A DNA stretch of 64,000 bases from Mycobacterium botniense (lineage in GTDB: Bacteria; Actinomycetota; Actinomycetes; Mycobacteriales; Mycobacteriaceae), in assembly GCF_010723305.1 (NCBI RefSeq), contig NZ_BLKW01000002.1, positions 1,550,001-1,614,000 of the forward strand. The letters run 5' to 3'. A program made the translations under genes and the position numbers. The notes beneath the pieces were generated by a model that saw only the letters and a program-made list of their open reading frames with translations, searched no databases and was not told the origin of the DNA. Shown piece by piece: positions 1 through 9,838 of the stretch (the stretch's first letter is position 1; every line of letters begins with the position of its first letter).

Positions 1-1
1 C

Positions 2-490
2 GAGTCGGTCGCGCCGGCGCTGCGCACCCGGTGCATGGTCGCATCGGTGCGCTCGGCGAGCGCGGGAATGCCGATCGAACTCGGCGCTACCGCGCCGTTC
101 ACCGACGGTCAGTGGCTGTTGGCGCACAACGGGACCGTCGACCGCACGGTGCTGCCCCGCTGTGTGTCGGCCGAACCGGTGTGCGACAGCACCATCCTCG
201 CGGCTGTGCTCTTCGAACGCGGGCTGGACGCTCTGGGGGAAACCGTCGCCGCAGTCGGAGCCGCGGACCGCAACGCCCGGCTGAACATCCTTGCTGCCGA
301 CGGTTCCCGGCTTTTGGCGACCACCTGGGGGGACACACTGTCGATCCTGCGCCGTGATGACGGGGTGGTGGTGGCCAGTGAGCCGTACGACGACGATCCC
401 CGCTGGGAAGACGTGCCCGACCGCCACCTCGTGCAGGTCACCGCGGACGGGGTCACGCTGACCGCACTGCACTCTGCGAAAGGATCGTGA
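2..490 (+). CDS. egtC: EgtC, ergothioneine pathway glutamine amidohydrolase (3' part only)
   Basis: This is the C-terminal 162 codons of a class II glutamine amidotransferase-fold protein; the N-terminus, with the catalytic Cys, lies outside the window. The frame is open to the left edge. The segment AHNGTVD and the run of conserved Arg/Ser residues before it fit the Ntn-hydrolase fold. EgtC removes the gamma-glutamyl group from gamma-glutamyl-hercynylcysteine sulfoxide in the cytosol during ergothioneine synthesis. Its TGA stop overlaps the ATG of egtD by one base (TGATG), so the two genes are translated from one message. The identification rests on sequence resemblance and on the neighbouring egtD. 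Confidence 0.9.
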   Translation, partial: ESVAPALRTRCMVASVRSASAGMPIELGATAPFTDGQWLLAHNGTVDRTVLPRCVSAEPVCDSTILAAVLFERGLDALGETVAAVGAADRNARLNILAADGSRLLATTWGDTLSILRRDDGVVVASEPYDDDPRWEDVPDRHLVQVTADGVTLTALHSAKGS

Positions 491-1455
491 TGACCCTGTC
501 GCTGTCGAACCACCTGGCCGCCGGTTCGGCATATCAGGCCTTGTGTCGGGATGTGTTCGACGGCCTACAGCGAACACCGAAATCTTTGCCGCCCAAGTGG
601 TTTTACGACTCGGTGGGCAGCGATCTGTTCGACCAGATCACTCGGCTGCCCGAGTACTACCCCACGCGTGCCGAAGCCGCTATCCTGCGGTCCTGCTCAG
701 CGGAAGTGGCCCACGCCAGCCGGGCCGACACCCTGGTCGAGCTGGGTAGCGGCACCTCGGAGAAAACCCGCATGCTGCTGGACGCACTGCACCACCGCGG
801 GTCACTGCGCCGATTCGTGCCCTTCGACGTCGACGCCGCCATGTTGCACGCGGCAGCGACCGCCATCCAGCGTGAATATCCGTACATCGAAATCGAAGCC
901 GTGTGCGGAGATTTCGAGGAACACCTGGGCGAGATTCCCGGCGGCGGGCGGCGGCTTTTCGTGTTCTTGGGTTCGACGATCGGCAACCTGACCGGCGGGC
1001 CGCGCGCGCAGTTCCTGGCGGCGCTGGCCGCGGTGCTGCGCCCCGGGGACAGCCTGCTGCTGGGCACCGATCTGGTGAAAGACAGCGAGCGGCTGGTGCG
1101 TGCATACGACGACGCCGCCGGGGTGACAGCCCGGTTCAACCGCAATGTGCTCGCCGTCATCAACCGGGAACTCGACGCCGATTTCGACCTCGGCGCCTAT
1201 CGGCATGTCGCACGCTGGAATGCCGGTGAAGAGCGGATCGAGATGTGGTTGCGTGCCGAGCGGCCCCAGCGAGTGCGGGTGCGCGCGCTGAACCTCACCG
1301 TCGAGTTCGCTGCGGGCGAAGAGATGCTCACCGAGGTGTCGTGCAAGTTCCGGCCCGCCGCGGTGGCAGCCGAGTTGGCCGCCGCGGAACTGCGCCGAAC
1401 GCATTGGTGGACAGACGACGCCGGCGACTTCGGGTTGTCACTGGCTGTCAAGTAG
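490..1455 (+). CDS. egtD: EgtD, L-histidine N-alpha-methyltransferase
   Basis: Transfers three methyl groups from S-adenosylmethionine to the alpha-amino group of histidine, giving hercynine, the first step of ergothioneine synthesis. The 321-residue length equals the usual mycobacterial EgtD. The SAM-binding motif [10 protein letters not shown] is at 84-93. Residues known to hold histidine in the M. smegmatis enzyme are at the same numbers: Tyr39, Tyr56, Asn166 (in GSTIGNLTG), Glu282 and Ser284. I chose ATG 490 over the GTG three bases upstream because GAAAGGA at 478-484 is well placed and the numbering then matches the family. The usual next gene, egtE, is not present: a convergent methyltransferase gene ends 41 bases downstream. 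Confidence 0.96.
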   Translation: MTLSLSNHLAAGSAYQALCRDVFDGLQRTPKSLPPKWFYDSVGSDLFDQITRLPEYYPTRAEAAILRSCSAEVAHASRADTLVELGSGTSEKTRMLLDALHHRGSLRRFVPFDVDAAMLHAAATAIQREYPYIEIEAVCGDFEEHLGEIPGGGRRLFVFLGSTIGNLTGGPRAQFLAALAAVLRPGDSLLLGTDLVKDSERLVRAYDDAAGVTARFNRNVLAVINRELDADFDLGAYRHVARWNAGEERIEMWLRAERPQRVRVRALNLTVEFAAGEEMLTEVSCKFRPAAVAAELAAAELRRTHWWTDDAGDFGLSLAVK

Positions 1456-1496
1456 GCCGCGGCTCGCCCCACCTGGTGCGGCCCGAGCAGCTTGCG

Positions 1497-2177
1497 TTAG
1501 CCGGTCTTGTGGGCAGTGAGCAGGTACGCAGGCATCTTCGCCCGGCCTTTCTCGTCCCTGGCGAACTCCGGCATCTGGAACGGCGCATCGGCGCGGGCCG
1601 CTGGGGTGTTGGCGTGGATGAAGGCCGGGCGGATCTCGTCGATCTCCCAGTATTTTGACACCGCTGCCCGCAACTCGTCTTCGTCGACCGTGTTGGGCCC
1701 CTGCTCGGCCTCTGGTGGAAATGCACTTTTGGCGAACACTAGCGCGAAATAGCTGGCCCCGGGGGCCGCGGCCCGGTGCACCGAGCGCAGGTAGTCGTCG
1801 CGCGCCTCGACCGGTAGCGAGTGAAACAGCGTGGAGTCGACCACGGTGTTGAAGCGGCCGTCATAGCCGGTCAATGTGGTGATGTCGGCCTGCACGAAGC
1901 TGGCGTTGCCCAGCCCCCGTTCCGCTGCCGCTTTTCGTGCGGCGGTGATGGCGGTGGGCGTGAGGTCGACGCCGACGACCGTGTACCCTTCGGCGGCCAG
2001 CGCCAGGGATAGCTCGGCATATCCGCAGCCGGCGTCGAGCACCTCGCTGCGGAACTTGCCTGCGCGCATCAGTGCAGCCAGCTCCGGCTGTGGTTCACCG
2101 ATATTCCACGGCGGCGGGCCCTCGAAGACGCCCTCCTGCCGGTAGACGCTGTCCCAGTCCATCACTTCATTGGCCAT
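1497..2177 (-). CDS. Class I SAM-dependent methyltransferase (Rv3699 type)
   Basis: A 226-residue Rossmann-fold methyltransferase. The SAM-binding motif VLDAGCGYAELSLALA is near residues 46-61, followed by the acidic end of strand 2 in VVGVDLTP. The order of motifs fits the small soluble methyltransferase family that acts on metabolites; the substrate is unknown. I used the ATG at 2177 because the protein then begins MANEVMDWD, as I recall for the M. tuberculosis counterpart; a longer frame to 2222 would overlap the upstream gene. It starts 11 bases after the stop of the GCS2-like gene, so the two probably form an operon. It converges with egtD. A role in ergothioneine metabolism is not shown by anything in the sequence. 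Confidence 0.85.
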   Translation of the reverse strand: MANEVMDWDSVYRQEGVFEGPPPWNIGEPQPELAALMRAGKFRSEVLDAGCGYAELSLALAAEGYTVVGVDLTPTAITAARKAAAERGLGNASFVQADITTLTGYDGRFNTVVDSTLFHSLPVEARDDYLRSVHRAAAPGASYFALVFAKSAFPPEAEQGPNTVDEDELRAAVSKYWEIDEIRPAFIHANTPAARADAPFQMPEFARDEKGRAKMPAYLLTAHKTG

Positions 2178-2187
2178 GAAATCCACG

Positions 2188-3666
2188 CTACTCGGCAAGA
2201 TCCCAGACATGCACCGGCTCATTGGTGTGCATGTTCTCGCAGTATCGGCGCAGCATCTCAGCGAGAGCCGCGGGCCGGGTCATCCCAGCCTCCTGTAGTG
2301 ACCGCACGGTGGACACCTGCCAGACGGCGCCGTTGCGGCCCGTTTTGGCGCGGCCTTCGATGACACCGAGAAACCGGTCACGTGCCTCGACGGCAACATC
2401 CCACCGCCGCAGGCCCTCATCGGCCATCGGCAGCAGGTGGCGCAGGACCAATTCATCGGTTGTGACCTCGCCCACACCCGGCCAGTGCATGCGGGCAGCG
2501 ATGCCGTGTCGCGCGGCATTCAAGAAATTGGCATGAGCGGCAGTGAAACTCATCTTAGTCCAGAGCGGACGATCGTCCTCTGACAGGACACGCAGCACGC
2601 CGTAGTAGAACACCGAATTGGCCAGCATGTCGACAACCGTCGGCCCGGCGGGCAACACCCGGTTTTCGACCCTGAGGTGGGGCCGGCCGTCGACGACGTC
2701 GTATACCGGCCGGTTCCAGCGGTATACGGTTCCGTTGTGCAGCCGCAACTCGGCAAGCTGCGGAGTCCGTCCGGCAGCCAGCTCGGCGACGGGATCCTCG
2801 TCGGACACCTCGGGCAGCAATGACGGAAAGTAGCGCACATTTTCTTCGAAAAGGTCGAAGATCGACGTGATCCAGCGCTCGCCGAACCACACCCGGGGCC
2901 GCACCCCCTGGGCTTTGAGCTCGTTGGGGCGAGTGTCGGTGGCCTGGGTGAACAGTTCGATGCGGGTTTCCGCCCACAGCTGATGACCGAAGAAGTAGGG
3001 CGAGTTCGCCCCCAACGCCAGTTGCGGCCCGGCCAGCACCTGCGCGGCGTTCCAGTTGTGGGCGAAAACACCGGGAGGCACCTGCAGGTGCAATTGCACG
3101 CTCGTGCAAGCGGATTCGGGAGCGATGGACGCGGAATGCAGACTCAGCGGCTCGGGGCCGCTGATGTCGATCTGAATGTCCTCGCCGCGGGCGCTGAAGA
3201 TGGAGTCGTTGAGCGCCGCATACCGCGTCGACTCGCTCATCCAGCCTTCGGTGAGGTGCCCGGGCATCAGCGTGGGCAGAATACCGATCATCACGATGTG
3301 GGTGCCGTTGGTGTTGGCTTTAGCTTCGGCTGCGTTCAAGCTGGCCCGGACGTCGGCCTCCAGTTCCAGAACGGTGTGCCCGGCCAGGGGCCGGGGAGGA
3401 ACATTTAATTCGATGTTGTACGCGCCCAGTTCGGTCTGATAAGCGGGGTCGGCGATAGCGGCCAGTACGGGCTGATTCGCCATCGCTGGTCGGTACTCCG
3501 AATCGACCAGATTGCACTCGATTTCCATGCCGGTGAGCGGTCGGTCGAATTCGAAACTGGACTGCGCCAGCATCGTTTCGAAGACGTCTAGGCACAGCTG
3601 TACTTTGCGCCGGTATTGACGCCGGTGAGCGCGGTTGTAGGCGGCGCGCTTGACCTCTTCACCCAC
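2188..3666 (-). CDS. Glutamate-cysteine ligase family (GCS2-like) protein
   Basis: A 492-residue cytosolic protein resembling Rv3698. The N-terminal part contains GMEIECNLVDSEYRPAM, the pattern of the glutamate-binding/ATP-binding strand of GCS2-type ligases, followed by ELNVPPRPL. Enzymes of this fold join the gamma-carboxylate of glutamate to an amine with ATP. Here the amine is unknown, and the protein should not be equated with EgtA, which lies elsewhere in the cluster in other mycobacteria. I chose GTG 3666, giving a start of (V)GEEVKR, which matches the family; the frame is open to 3702. No strong ribosome-binding site is visible. The VapBC48 toxin-antitoxin pair that I recall next to this gene in M. 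tuberculosis is absent: only 163 bases separate it from glpK. Confidence 0.8.
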   Translation of the reverse strand: MGEEVKRAAYNRAHRRQYRRKVQLCLDVFETMLAQSSFEFDRPLTGMEIECNLVDSEYRPAMANQPVLAAIADPAYQTELGAYNIELNVPPRPLAGHTVLELEADVRASLNAAEAKANTNGTHIVMIGILPTLMPGHLTEGWMSESTRYAALNDSIFSARGEDIQIDISGPEPLSLHSASIAPESACTSVQLHLQVPPGVFAHNWNAAQVLAGPQLALGANSPYFFGHQLWAETRIELFTQATDTRPNELKAQGVRPRVWFGERWITSIFDLFEENVRYFPSLLPEVSDEDPVAELAAGRTPQLAELRLHNGTVYRWNRPVYDVVDGRPHLRVENRVLPAGPTVVDMLANSVFYYGVLRVLSEDDRPLWTKMSFTAAHANFLNAARHGIAARMHWPGVGEVTTDELVLRHLLPMADEGLRRWDVAVEARDRFLGVIEGRAKTGRNGAVWQVSTVRSLQEAGMTRPAALAEMLRRYCENMHTNEPVHVWDLAE

Positions 3667-3829
3667 ATCGCCGATGCAACAGGTTTCCCGGCTTCTGCGC
3701 AACCAAGGCGATGGATTGGGGTGTGCGAGCCAGCGGCCCCCTCGCCCGCATCCTGTGCCGGGCTACCTCGTAGAGCTACCGGAAGGCCATCATGGATGGT
3801 TACACTGACCGCGGGCCAAAGGAGCACAG

Positions 3830-5347
3830 GTGGCCGAATTCGTCGCCGCTATCGACCAGGGCACCACCAGCACTCGGTGCATGATTTTCAGCCACGACGG
3901 CGCCGAAGTCGCGCGCCATCAGCGTGAGCATGAGCAGATCCTGCCGCGCGCGGGCTGGGTCGAACACAACCCAGCCGAGATCTGGGAGCATACCGCATCA
4001 GCGCTCACATCCGTCCTGCAGATGACCAACCTTTCACCAAAAGATATTGCTGCGCTGGGAGTGACAAACCAGCGGGAGACCACGCTGGTGTGGGATCGGC
4101 ACACCGGGCGGCCGTACTGCAACGCGATCGTCTGGCAGGACACCCGCACCGACCATATCGCCGCGGTGCTGGATCGTGACGGGCGCGGCGATGTGATACG
4201 CCGCAAAGCCGGCCTGCCGCCGGCCACCTATTTCTCCGGCGGGAAATTGCAGTGGATTCTTGACAATGTCGAGGGTGTGCGTGAAGCCGCCGAACACGGT
4301 GACGCCCTGTTCGGCACCGTCGACACTTGGCTGGTGTGGAATTTGACGGGCGGACCGCGCGGCGGGGTGCACGTCACCGACGTCACCAACGCCAGCCGAA
4401 CCATGCTGATGGATCTGGAGACGCTGGACTGGGACGATGAGTTGCTGTCGCTCTTCACTATTCCGCGGGAAATGCTGCCGGTGATCGCGCCGTCATCGCC
4501 GCAGCAGCCCTACGGCGTGACGTCCAAGACCGGACCGGTGGGCGGTGAGGTGCCGATCACCGGAATCCTCGGCGACCAGCATGCGGCGATGGTCGGTCAG
4601 GTTTGCCTGGCCGAAGGAGAAGCGAAAAACACGTACGGCACAGGCAATTTTCTGCTGCTTAACACAGGTGAGAAGATCGTACGGTCACGCAATGGCCTGC
4701 TGACGACCGTCTGTTACCAGTTCGAAGACGCGAAACCAGTTTATGCCCTTGAAGGTTCGATCGCGGTAACCGGTGCTGCAGTGCAGTGGCTGCGTGACCA
4801 GCTGGGTATCATCGGCGCTGCCGAGGAAAGTGAGGCGCTGGCCCGCCAAGTTCCCGACAGTGGCGGGGTGTACTTCGTGCCGGCATTTTCCGGTTTGTTC
4901 GCTCCCTACTGGCGATCCGATGCCCGTGGCGCAATCGTGGGCTTGTCCCGGTACCACACCAACGCTCACCTGGCACGCGCTACGCTGGAGGCCATTTGCT
5001 ACCAAAGTCGTGACGTGGTCGATGCGATGGAAGCTGATTCCGATGTGCGCCTTGAGGTTTTAAAGGTAGACGGTGGTGTTACCTCCAACGACTTATGCAT
5101 GCAGATTCAGGCTGATGTTCTGGGAGTAGATGTGGTACGGCCCGTTGTTGCCGAAACCACAGCGCTCGGCGCGGCCTACGCCGCGGGCCTGGCGGTCGGG
5201 TTCTGGGCGGATCCGGCCGAGCTGCGGGCGAACTGGCGGGAGGATAAGCGGTGGCGGCCGGTTTGGTCTGCCGACCAACGCGCAGCGGCATATGCGGGTT
5301 GGCGTAAAGCGGTGCAGCGCACGCTGAACTGGGTCGACGTGTGCTGA
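3830..5347 (+). CDS. glpK: Glycerol kinase
   Basis: Phosphorylates glycerol to sn-glycerol-3-phosphate with ATP, feeding phospholipid synthesis and central carbon metabolism. The 505-residue length is typical of the FGGY kinase family. The first ATP-binding strand reads DQGTTSTR at residues 9-16. The segment [10 protein letters not shown] in the middle contains the catalytic Asp region, and NTYGTGNF follows as the phosphate-2-type loop. The start is GTG 3830, preceded by AAAGGAG at 3818-3824. The gene stands alone between two oppositely oriented neighbours, with no transporter or regulator beside it. It converges on the RDD gene. Confidence 0.96.
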   Translation: MAEFVAAIDQGTTSTRCMIFSHDGAEVARHQREHEQILPRAGWVEHNPAEIWEHTASALTSVLQMTNLSPKDIAALGVTNQRETTLVWDRHTGRPYCNAIVWQDTRTDHIAAVLDRDGRGDVIRRKAGLPPATYFSGGKLQWILDNVEGVREAAEHGDALFGTVDTWLVWNLTGGPRGGVHVTDVTNASRTMLMDLETLDWDDELLSLFTIPREMLPVIAPSSPQQPYGVTSKTGPVGGEVPITGILGDQHAAMVGQVCLAEGEAKNTYGTGNFLLLNTGEKIVRSRNGLLTTVCYQFEDAKPVYALEGSIAVTGAAVQWLRDQLGIIGAAEESEALARQVPDSGGVYFVPAFSGLFAPYWRSDARGAIVGLSRYHTNAHLARATLEAICYQSRDVVDAMEADSDVRLEVLKVDGGVTSNDLCMQIQADVLGVDVVRPVVAETTALGAAYAAGLAVGFWADPAELRANWREDKRWRPVWSADQRAAAYAGWRKAVQRTLNWVDVC

Positions 5348-5422
5348 GTTGGTGGGCTGGACTGGGGGCCGGACCAGCCGCTCGCCGGCGAGATCACCTT
5401 GCCGGCTGTTGCGATCAAGCCG

Positions 5423-6298
5423 TCACTGAGGTGGTGTGAGCCCGTCGGCGTCCGGCGGCCGTTGCGAGGAGGCGGGCTGGGGGCCATGCCCCAACGGTGT
5501 CCCCGGCGTTGGCCAGGGCGGGCCCGGTGATCGCAGCGGCTCGGGTGAGCGGGGCGTCGCACGCAGTCGCGCGAGCTCGCGCCGATGCCGTTCAGCTAAC
5601 ACGGCGGCCAACACCAGCTGTGGCGGAGTACCTGGCGGAGGTGGTGGCGCGATGTGCGCGAGCACGTCACCGGCGATTCGGTACGCCATTTGCTCACGCA
5701 CCCGAGGGTCGAGTTGTTTTGCTCGAGAGAGGAATTGCCGTGCCACTTCAGCCTGGTGACCGCTGAGGCCCGACAGCTGCAGCGACGACGCCCACTGGGC
5801 GAGCGCGGGCGGCATCTCCGGTGGTGGGCCTAACCGCGGCCCGCGTTCACTGATGACGACCGTGCCGGCAAAAATATCGCCGATACGTTTGGCTTTCGGT
5901 GACACCATACTGCAGATCATTGCCGGACTCCCGGCGAACATCCAGATTTCCACCACCGAGGCCAACGCACGAAAAAGCGCCTGCCGAAAACGTTCCGGAC
6001 CGCCGTCGTCAGCTACCACGCGTAAACCCATCACGATCTTGCCGACAGAGCGACCCCGCGTCGCCGTTTCGAAAATAAGTGGATACCCGACCAGCACTGC
6101 CACTGTGAAAATGATCACGCCCGCGGTGGTCAGCGCGTCGTCGAACCGGGTCAGCGTGGCCGCCCACAGCATGAGACCGAGCATGTAGCTGACAAACATC
6201 ACCGTGATGTCGATCAACGCGCCGACTGCCCGCACCGGCAACTGGGCAATCTGCATATCAAGCACAACGGCATCACCAGTGACCAGCTCTGCGGACAT
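5423..6298 (-). CDS. RDD-family membrane protein
   Basis: A 291-residue integral membrane protein of unknown function, counterpart of Rv3695. The RDD domain occupies roughly residues 10-145. It opens with LPVRAVGALIDITVMF, includes the typical Arg and Asp near the membrane face, and has hydrophobic stretches near 25-48, 58-80 and 110-130. The RSVGKIVMGLRVV segment around 93-105 is the conserved loop of this family. The C-terminal 130 residues are soluble and end in a Pro/Gly-rich tail. It is divergent from the SpoIIM-like gene with 136 bases between the starts. RDD, SpoIIM and MoxR/DUF58 genes often occur together in actinobacteria, suggesting a membrane-linked chaperone complex. That is inference. 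Confidence 0.85.
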   Translation of the reverse strand: MSAELVTGDAVVLDMQIAQLPVRAVGALIDITVMFVSYMLGLMLWAATLTRFDDALTTAGVIIFTVAVLVGYPLIFETATRGRSVGKIVMGLRVVADDGGPERFRQALFRALASVVEIWMFAGSPAMICSMVSPKAKRIGDIFAGTVVISERGPRLGPPPEMPPALAQWASSLQLSGLSGHQAEVARQFLSRAKQLDPRVREQMAYRIAGDVLAHIAPPPPPGTPPQLVLAAVLAERHRRELARLRATPRSPEPLRSPGPPWPTPGTPLGHGPQPASSQRPPDADGLTPPQ

Positions 6299-6434
6299 AC
6301 CTTCGAACGCTACCGTGTGTGACTGGGGCGCTCACCGGCAAAAAGATGTGGTCCCGGGTCGACGGCGGCTGCCGGTGGCATTTGAGGACCGTGACCTGCC
6401 GCATCGCGCTGCATTCGGCACTACGCTGCGCTAG

Positions 6435-7427
6435 ATGGACGTCGACGCGTTCGTGCTGGTTCACCGGGACACCTGGGACCGGCTTGAGAAATTGGTGAAG
6501 AACCGGCGGCGGCTCACCGGCGCCGAAGTCGACGAACTTGTCGAGCTGTACCAGCGGGTGTCCACCCATCTGTCAATGCTGCGCTCGGCGTCGTCGGACT
6601 CGGCATTGATCGGCCGGCTCTCGACCCTCGTCGCGCGTGCCCGGGCCGTTGTCACCGGTGCGCACGCCCCAATGACCGGTACGATCATCCGGTTCTGGAC
6701 GGTGGCTTTCCCGGTGGTGGCTTACCGCGTGTGGCGGTGGTGGCTGGCCACGGCACTGGCCTTCTTCGCCCTCGTCGCAGTCATTGCCTTGTGGGTTGCC
6801 ACCAGCCCGGAAATCCAGTCCGTCATCGGAACACCAAGTGACATAGACGAATTAGTCAACCACGATTTCGCTTCATATTACCGTGAGCACCCGGCCGGGT
6901 CTTTCGCTCTGCAGGTGTGGGCCAACAATTCCCTGGTGGCCGCGAAGTGCATTGCATTCGCGGTGCTGCTCGGGCTGCCGATCCCGTTGGTGCTGTTTCA
7001 AAACGCCGCCAACCTCGGAGTAATCTCCGGCCTGATGTTCCAGGCGGGTAAGGGTGCCATTTTGCTGGGCCTGCTCACGCCGCACGGGCTGCTGGAGTTG
7101 ACCGCGGTGTTCTTGGCGGCGGCGGCCGGAATGCGGTTGGGGTGGACTGTAATATCGCCTGGTCAGCGGCCGCGGAGCCAGGTGCTCGCCGAGCAGGGGC
7201 GTGCGATGGTGTCGATCGCTGTCGGACTGGTGGCGGTGCTGTTGGTCTCAGGGGCGATTGAAGCACTGGTGACACCGTCCCCGTTACCCACCGTAGTGCG
7301 GGTAGGCGTTGGAATAACTGCGGAGGCAGCCTTTTTGACCTACATTGTCTACTTTGGCAGCCGGGCCGCACGAGCAGGCCGTACTGGGGACGTCGAGGAT
7401 GCGCCCGATACCCTCCCAACGGGGTGA
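6435..7427 (+). CDS. SpoIIM-like (stage II sporulation protein M family) membrane protein
   Basis: A 330-residue membrane protein of the SpoIIM/DUF95 family, counterpart of Rv3694c. The first 90 residues are soluble and charged, with the family's opening pattern of an Arg-rich helical region (RDTWDRLEKLVKNRRR). Hydrophobic segments follow near 105-130, 170-200, 205-230, 255-275 and 285-305. In sporulating bacteria SpoIIM works with a peptidoglycan-degrading complex; the role in non-sporulating mycobacteria is unknown. The gene is divergent from the RDD gene and convergent with the MoxR operon. Start ATG 6435 leaves room for a shared promoter region. Confidence 0.85.
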   Translation: MDVDAFVLVHRDTWDRLEKLVKNRRRLTGAEVDELVELYQRVSTHLSMLRSASSDSALIGRLSTLVARARAVVTGAHAPMTGTIIRFWTVAFPVVAYRVWRWWLATALAFFALVAVIALWVATSPEIQSVIGTPSDIDELVNHDFASYYREHPAGSFALQVWANNSLVAAKCIAFAVLLGLPIPLVLFQNAANLGVISGLMFQAGKGAILLGLLTPHGLLELTAVFLAAAAGMRLGWTVISPGQRPRSQVLAEQGRAMVSIAVGLVAVLLVSGAIEALVTPSPLPTVVRVGVGITAEAAFLTYIVYFGSRAARAGRTGDVEDAPDTLPTG

Positions 7428-7532
7428 CCACCGTGGAGCGTGAACTGGTGATGCACGGAATCGCGAAAAACCCTTCGTGACTGACTTTTCGATCCTGCTC
7501 GGACACATCGCGCCGCCCCACTGCCATGTTGG

Positions 7533-8855
7533 CTAAAGTCGGCCGGCAGCTTTCATCGCCAGGTAGCTGTCGGCAAGTGCGGGAGCGAGTTGTGGGGGTG
7601 CCGCGTCCACCACGTCGACCCCGCGGCGGCGTAGCCGTGATGCGATGGCGCGCCGGTCATTGCGGGCACGTTCGGCGGCTGCCGCCTCGTATACTGCGGC
7701 CGCATCGGAGCGACCGCAGGCCAGTTGGTCAAGGCGGGGGTCGGTGACCGCGGCCAGAATGACCTGGTGCCTGGCCGCTAGTTGGGGAAGGACCGGCAGT
7801 AGGCTTTCGCCGAGCGCAGCCGCGTTGAGGTCGGTCAGCAGGACCACCAGCGCACGCCGGGGAGCTCGGTGCACGATTGCGGCAACTGTTGCGCGCCAGT
7901 CTGTCTCGATCAGCTCCGGTTGCAATGGTGCAATCGCATCGACGAGTTGTGCGAGCAGTTCGGTGCGTGACGAGCCGAACACGGCGGCCTTGAGCACCCG
8001 GTCATGAGCCAGGAAGTCGACGTGATCGCCGGCCCGTGAAGCCAGTGCGGCCAGCAACAGCGCGGCGTCTACCGACCAGTCCATCCGGGGCCAGCCGGCC
8101 GGGTCGCGGGCCGTGGGATCGACGCCGACGCGACCTGCGGCCGTGCGGCCGGTGTCGAGCACGATGATGACTCGCCGGTCGCGTTCAGGCCGCCACGTGC
8201 GTACCACGACATCGGCTCGCCGGGCAGTGGCTCGCCAGTCGATCGAGCGAACATCGTCGCCCACGACATACTCGCGCAGCGAATCGAATTCCGTGCCTTG
8301 TCCGCGGGTCAGCGTCGGCAGTAGGCCGTCGATTTCGCGCAGTTTGGCCAGTCGCGACGGCAGGTGCTTACGCGACAAGAACGGCGGCAGCACCCGGAGG
8401 AGACACGGGACGGACTGCGAACTCTGCCGGCCGGCCAGCCCCAGCGGCCCGATCGACCGGGCGGTGACCACGGTAGACAGCTGGTCCCCGCGGCGAACCG
8501 GTACCAGCTGGGTCGTGACCTGAACGCAGTGCCCGGGTGCGATATCAACACGGTGACACCGCGGCAGCGCGCGTGCACTGGGAGCCCAGGCGTCGCGCAC
8601 CTCGCCGCGGAACCGTCGCCGACCGCTGTTACGGATCAACAGGTCGACGCCCACCGAATCGCCGAGCCGCGCTGAGGCGTAGTTCGCTCGGGTAAATCGC
8701 AGCGCCCGGGTGCTCGCCGCTAACCAGGTATCGACCGCGACTGCCGCCACTAAGAGCGCCAGCAGCACGATGAAAGACGCAGCAGGCCAAGGTGTTATCG
8801 CGATCGGAAGGATGCACAGCAGTGCAACCAGCGCTGGCCGTCGGGTCAGACTCAC
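7533..8855 (-). CDS. DUF58 domain protein (MoxR-partner)
   Basis: A 440-residue protein with two N-terminal membrane helices (about residues 8-40) and a DUF58 domain. The diagnostic block EYVVGDDVRSIDWRATARR is near 192-210, followed by a von Willebrand A-like segment starting VIIVLDTGRT. DUF58 proteins are partners of MoxR ATPases in membrane or envelope protein maturation. The GTG start at 8855 shares a base with the TAG of the upstream moxR gene (TAGTG), so translation is probably coupled. It is the last gene of the five-gene operon that begins at 12933. Confidence 0.9.
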   Translation of the reverse strand: MSLTRRPALVALLCILPIAITPWPAASFIVLLALLVAAVAVDTWLAASTRALRFTRANYASARLGDSVGVDLLIRNSGRRRFRGEVRDAWAPSARALPRCHRVDIAPGHCVQVTTQLVPVRRGDQLSTVVTARSIGPLGLAGRQSSQSVPCLLRVLPPFLSRKHLPSRLAKLREIDGLLPTLTRGQGTEFDSLREYVVGDDVRSIDWRATARRADVVVRTWRPERDRRVIIVLDTGRTAAGRVGVDPTARDPAGWPRMDWSVDAALLLAALASRAGDHVDFLAHDRVLKAAVFGSSRTELLAQLVDAIAPLQPELIETDWRATVAAIVHRAPRRALVVLLTDLNAAALGESLLPVLPQLAARHQVILAAVTDPRLDQLACGRSDAAAVYEAAAAERARNDRRAIASRLRRRGVDVVDAAPPQLAPALADSYLAMKAAGRL

Positions 8856-9838
8856 TAGCGGGGCACCGGGACGGAAGCCAGGATCCCGTCGAGGATGCTG
8901 TCGGCTGTGGCGCCCTCAAGCTCCGCTTCCGGGCGTAGCGACACCCGGTGCCGCAGCACCGGCCGCGCCATGGCTTTGACGTCGTCAGGGGTGACGTAGG
9001 GGCGCCCGGATAGCCATGCCCACGAACGCGCGGTGGCCATCAGCGCCGTCGCGCCGCGGGGCGAGACACCGAGTCGCAGTGCGGGCGACCGCCGGGTGGC
9101 GGCGACGATGTCGACGATGTACCCGAGCACCTCATCGGCGACCAAAACCTGACTTACCGCGTCGCGACCGGCGGCCAGCTCTGCCGGCCCGGCCACCGGG
9201 TCGATCGCGGACAAGTCGCGGGGGTCGAAGCCGTGCACATGCCGGCCGAGGATGGCGATCTCCGAGTCCCGCCCCGGCAAAGGCACAGTCAGCTTGAGCA
9301 GGAATCTATCCAGCTGCGCTTCCGGCAGTTGATAGGTGCCCTCGTATTCGATCGGGTTCTGGGTGGCAGCGACGATAAACGGGTCCGGCAGCGCCTTGGG
9401 TTGACCATCGATACTGACCTGGCGCTCTTCCATGGCTTCCAGCAACGCCGCCTGCGTCTTGGGCGGGGTCCGGTTAATCTCGTCGGCCAGCATGAGATTG
9501 GTGAAGACCGGGCCCGCCCGGAACACGAATGCGGCGGTGCGCGCGTCGTAGACCAGCGAACCGGTGACGTCCCCGGGCATCAGGTCCGGCGTGAATTGCA
9601 CCCGCTTGAACTCCAACTGCAGAGCAGCGGCCAAAGCCCGGATCAGCAGCGTCTTAGCAACCCCGGGAACGCCTTCAAGCAGGACGTGCCCCCGGCACAA
9701 CAGCGCGACCACTAGGCCGCTGACTATGGCGTCCTGCCCGACAACAGCTTTGGCGATTTCGGCACGCAGGGCCAGCAGTGCTTGTCGGGCCGACTCAGCA
9801 GCCGGGGCCTGGGGTGATGCGGACGCTGGCTGTGTCAC
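8855..9838 (-). CDS. moxR2: MoxR-family AAA+ ATPase
   Basis: A 327-residue AAA+ ATPase thought to act as a chaperone for envelope or metal-dependent protein assembly. The Walker A motif EGVPGVAKT lies near residues 56-64. The Walker B segment LMLADEINRT is near 116-125, and sensor 1 is in the ATQNP stretch. The arginine-finger region and C-terminal lid (LRLGVSPRGA) are present. The GTG start overlaps the TGA of the DUF4350 gene by four bases (GTGA). The order DUF4350, MoxR, DUF58 is a standard actinobacterial MoxR cluster; Rv3692 (moxR2) occupies this position in M. tuberculosis. Confidence 0.93.
   Translation of the reverse strand: MTQPASASPQAPAAESARQALLALRAEIAKAVVGQDAIVSGLVVALLCRGHVLLEGVPGVAKTLLIRALAAALQLEFKRVQFTPDLMPGDVTGSLVYDARTAAFVFRAGPVFTNLMLADEINRTPPKTQAALLEAMEERQVSIDGQPKALPDPFIVAATQNPIEYEGTYQLPEAQLDRFLLKLTVPLPGRDSEIAILGRHVHGFDPRDLSAIDPVAGPAELAAGRDAVSQVLVADEVLGYIVDIVAATRRSPALRLGVSPRGATALMATARSWAWLSGRPYVTPDDVKAMARPVLRHRVSLRPEAELEGATADSILDGILASVPVPR

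Noticed and set aside
3667..3829. A remnant of the vapBC48 toxin-antitoxin genes
   Set aside because: The 163 bases between the GCS2-like gene and glpK show no recognisable PIN-domain or antitoxin fragment.
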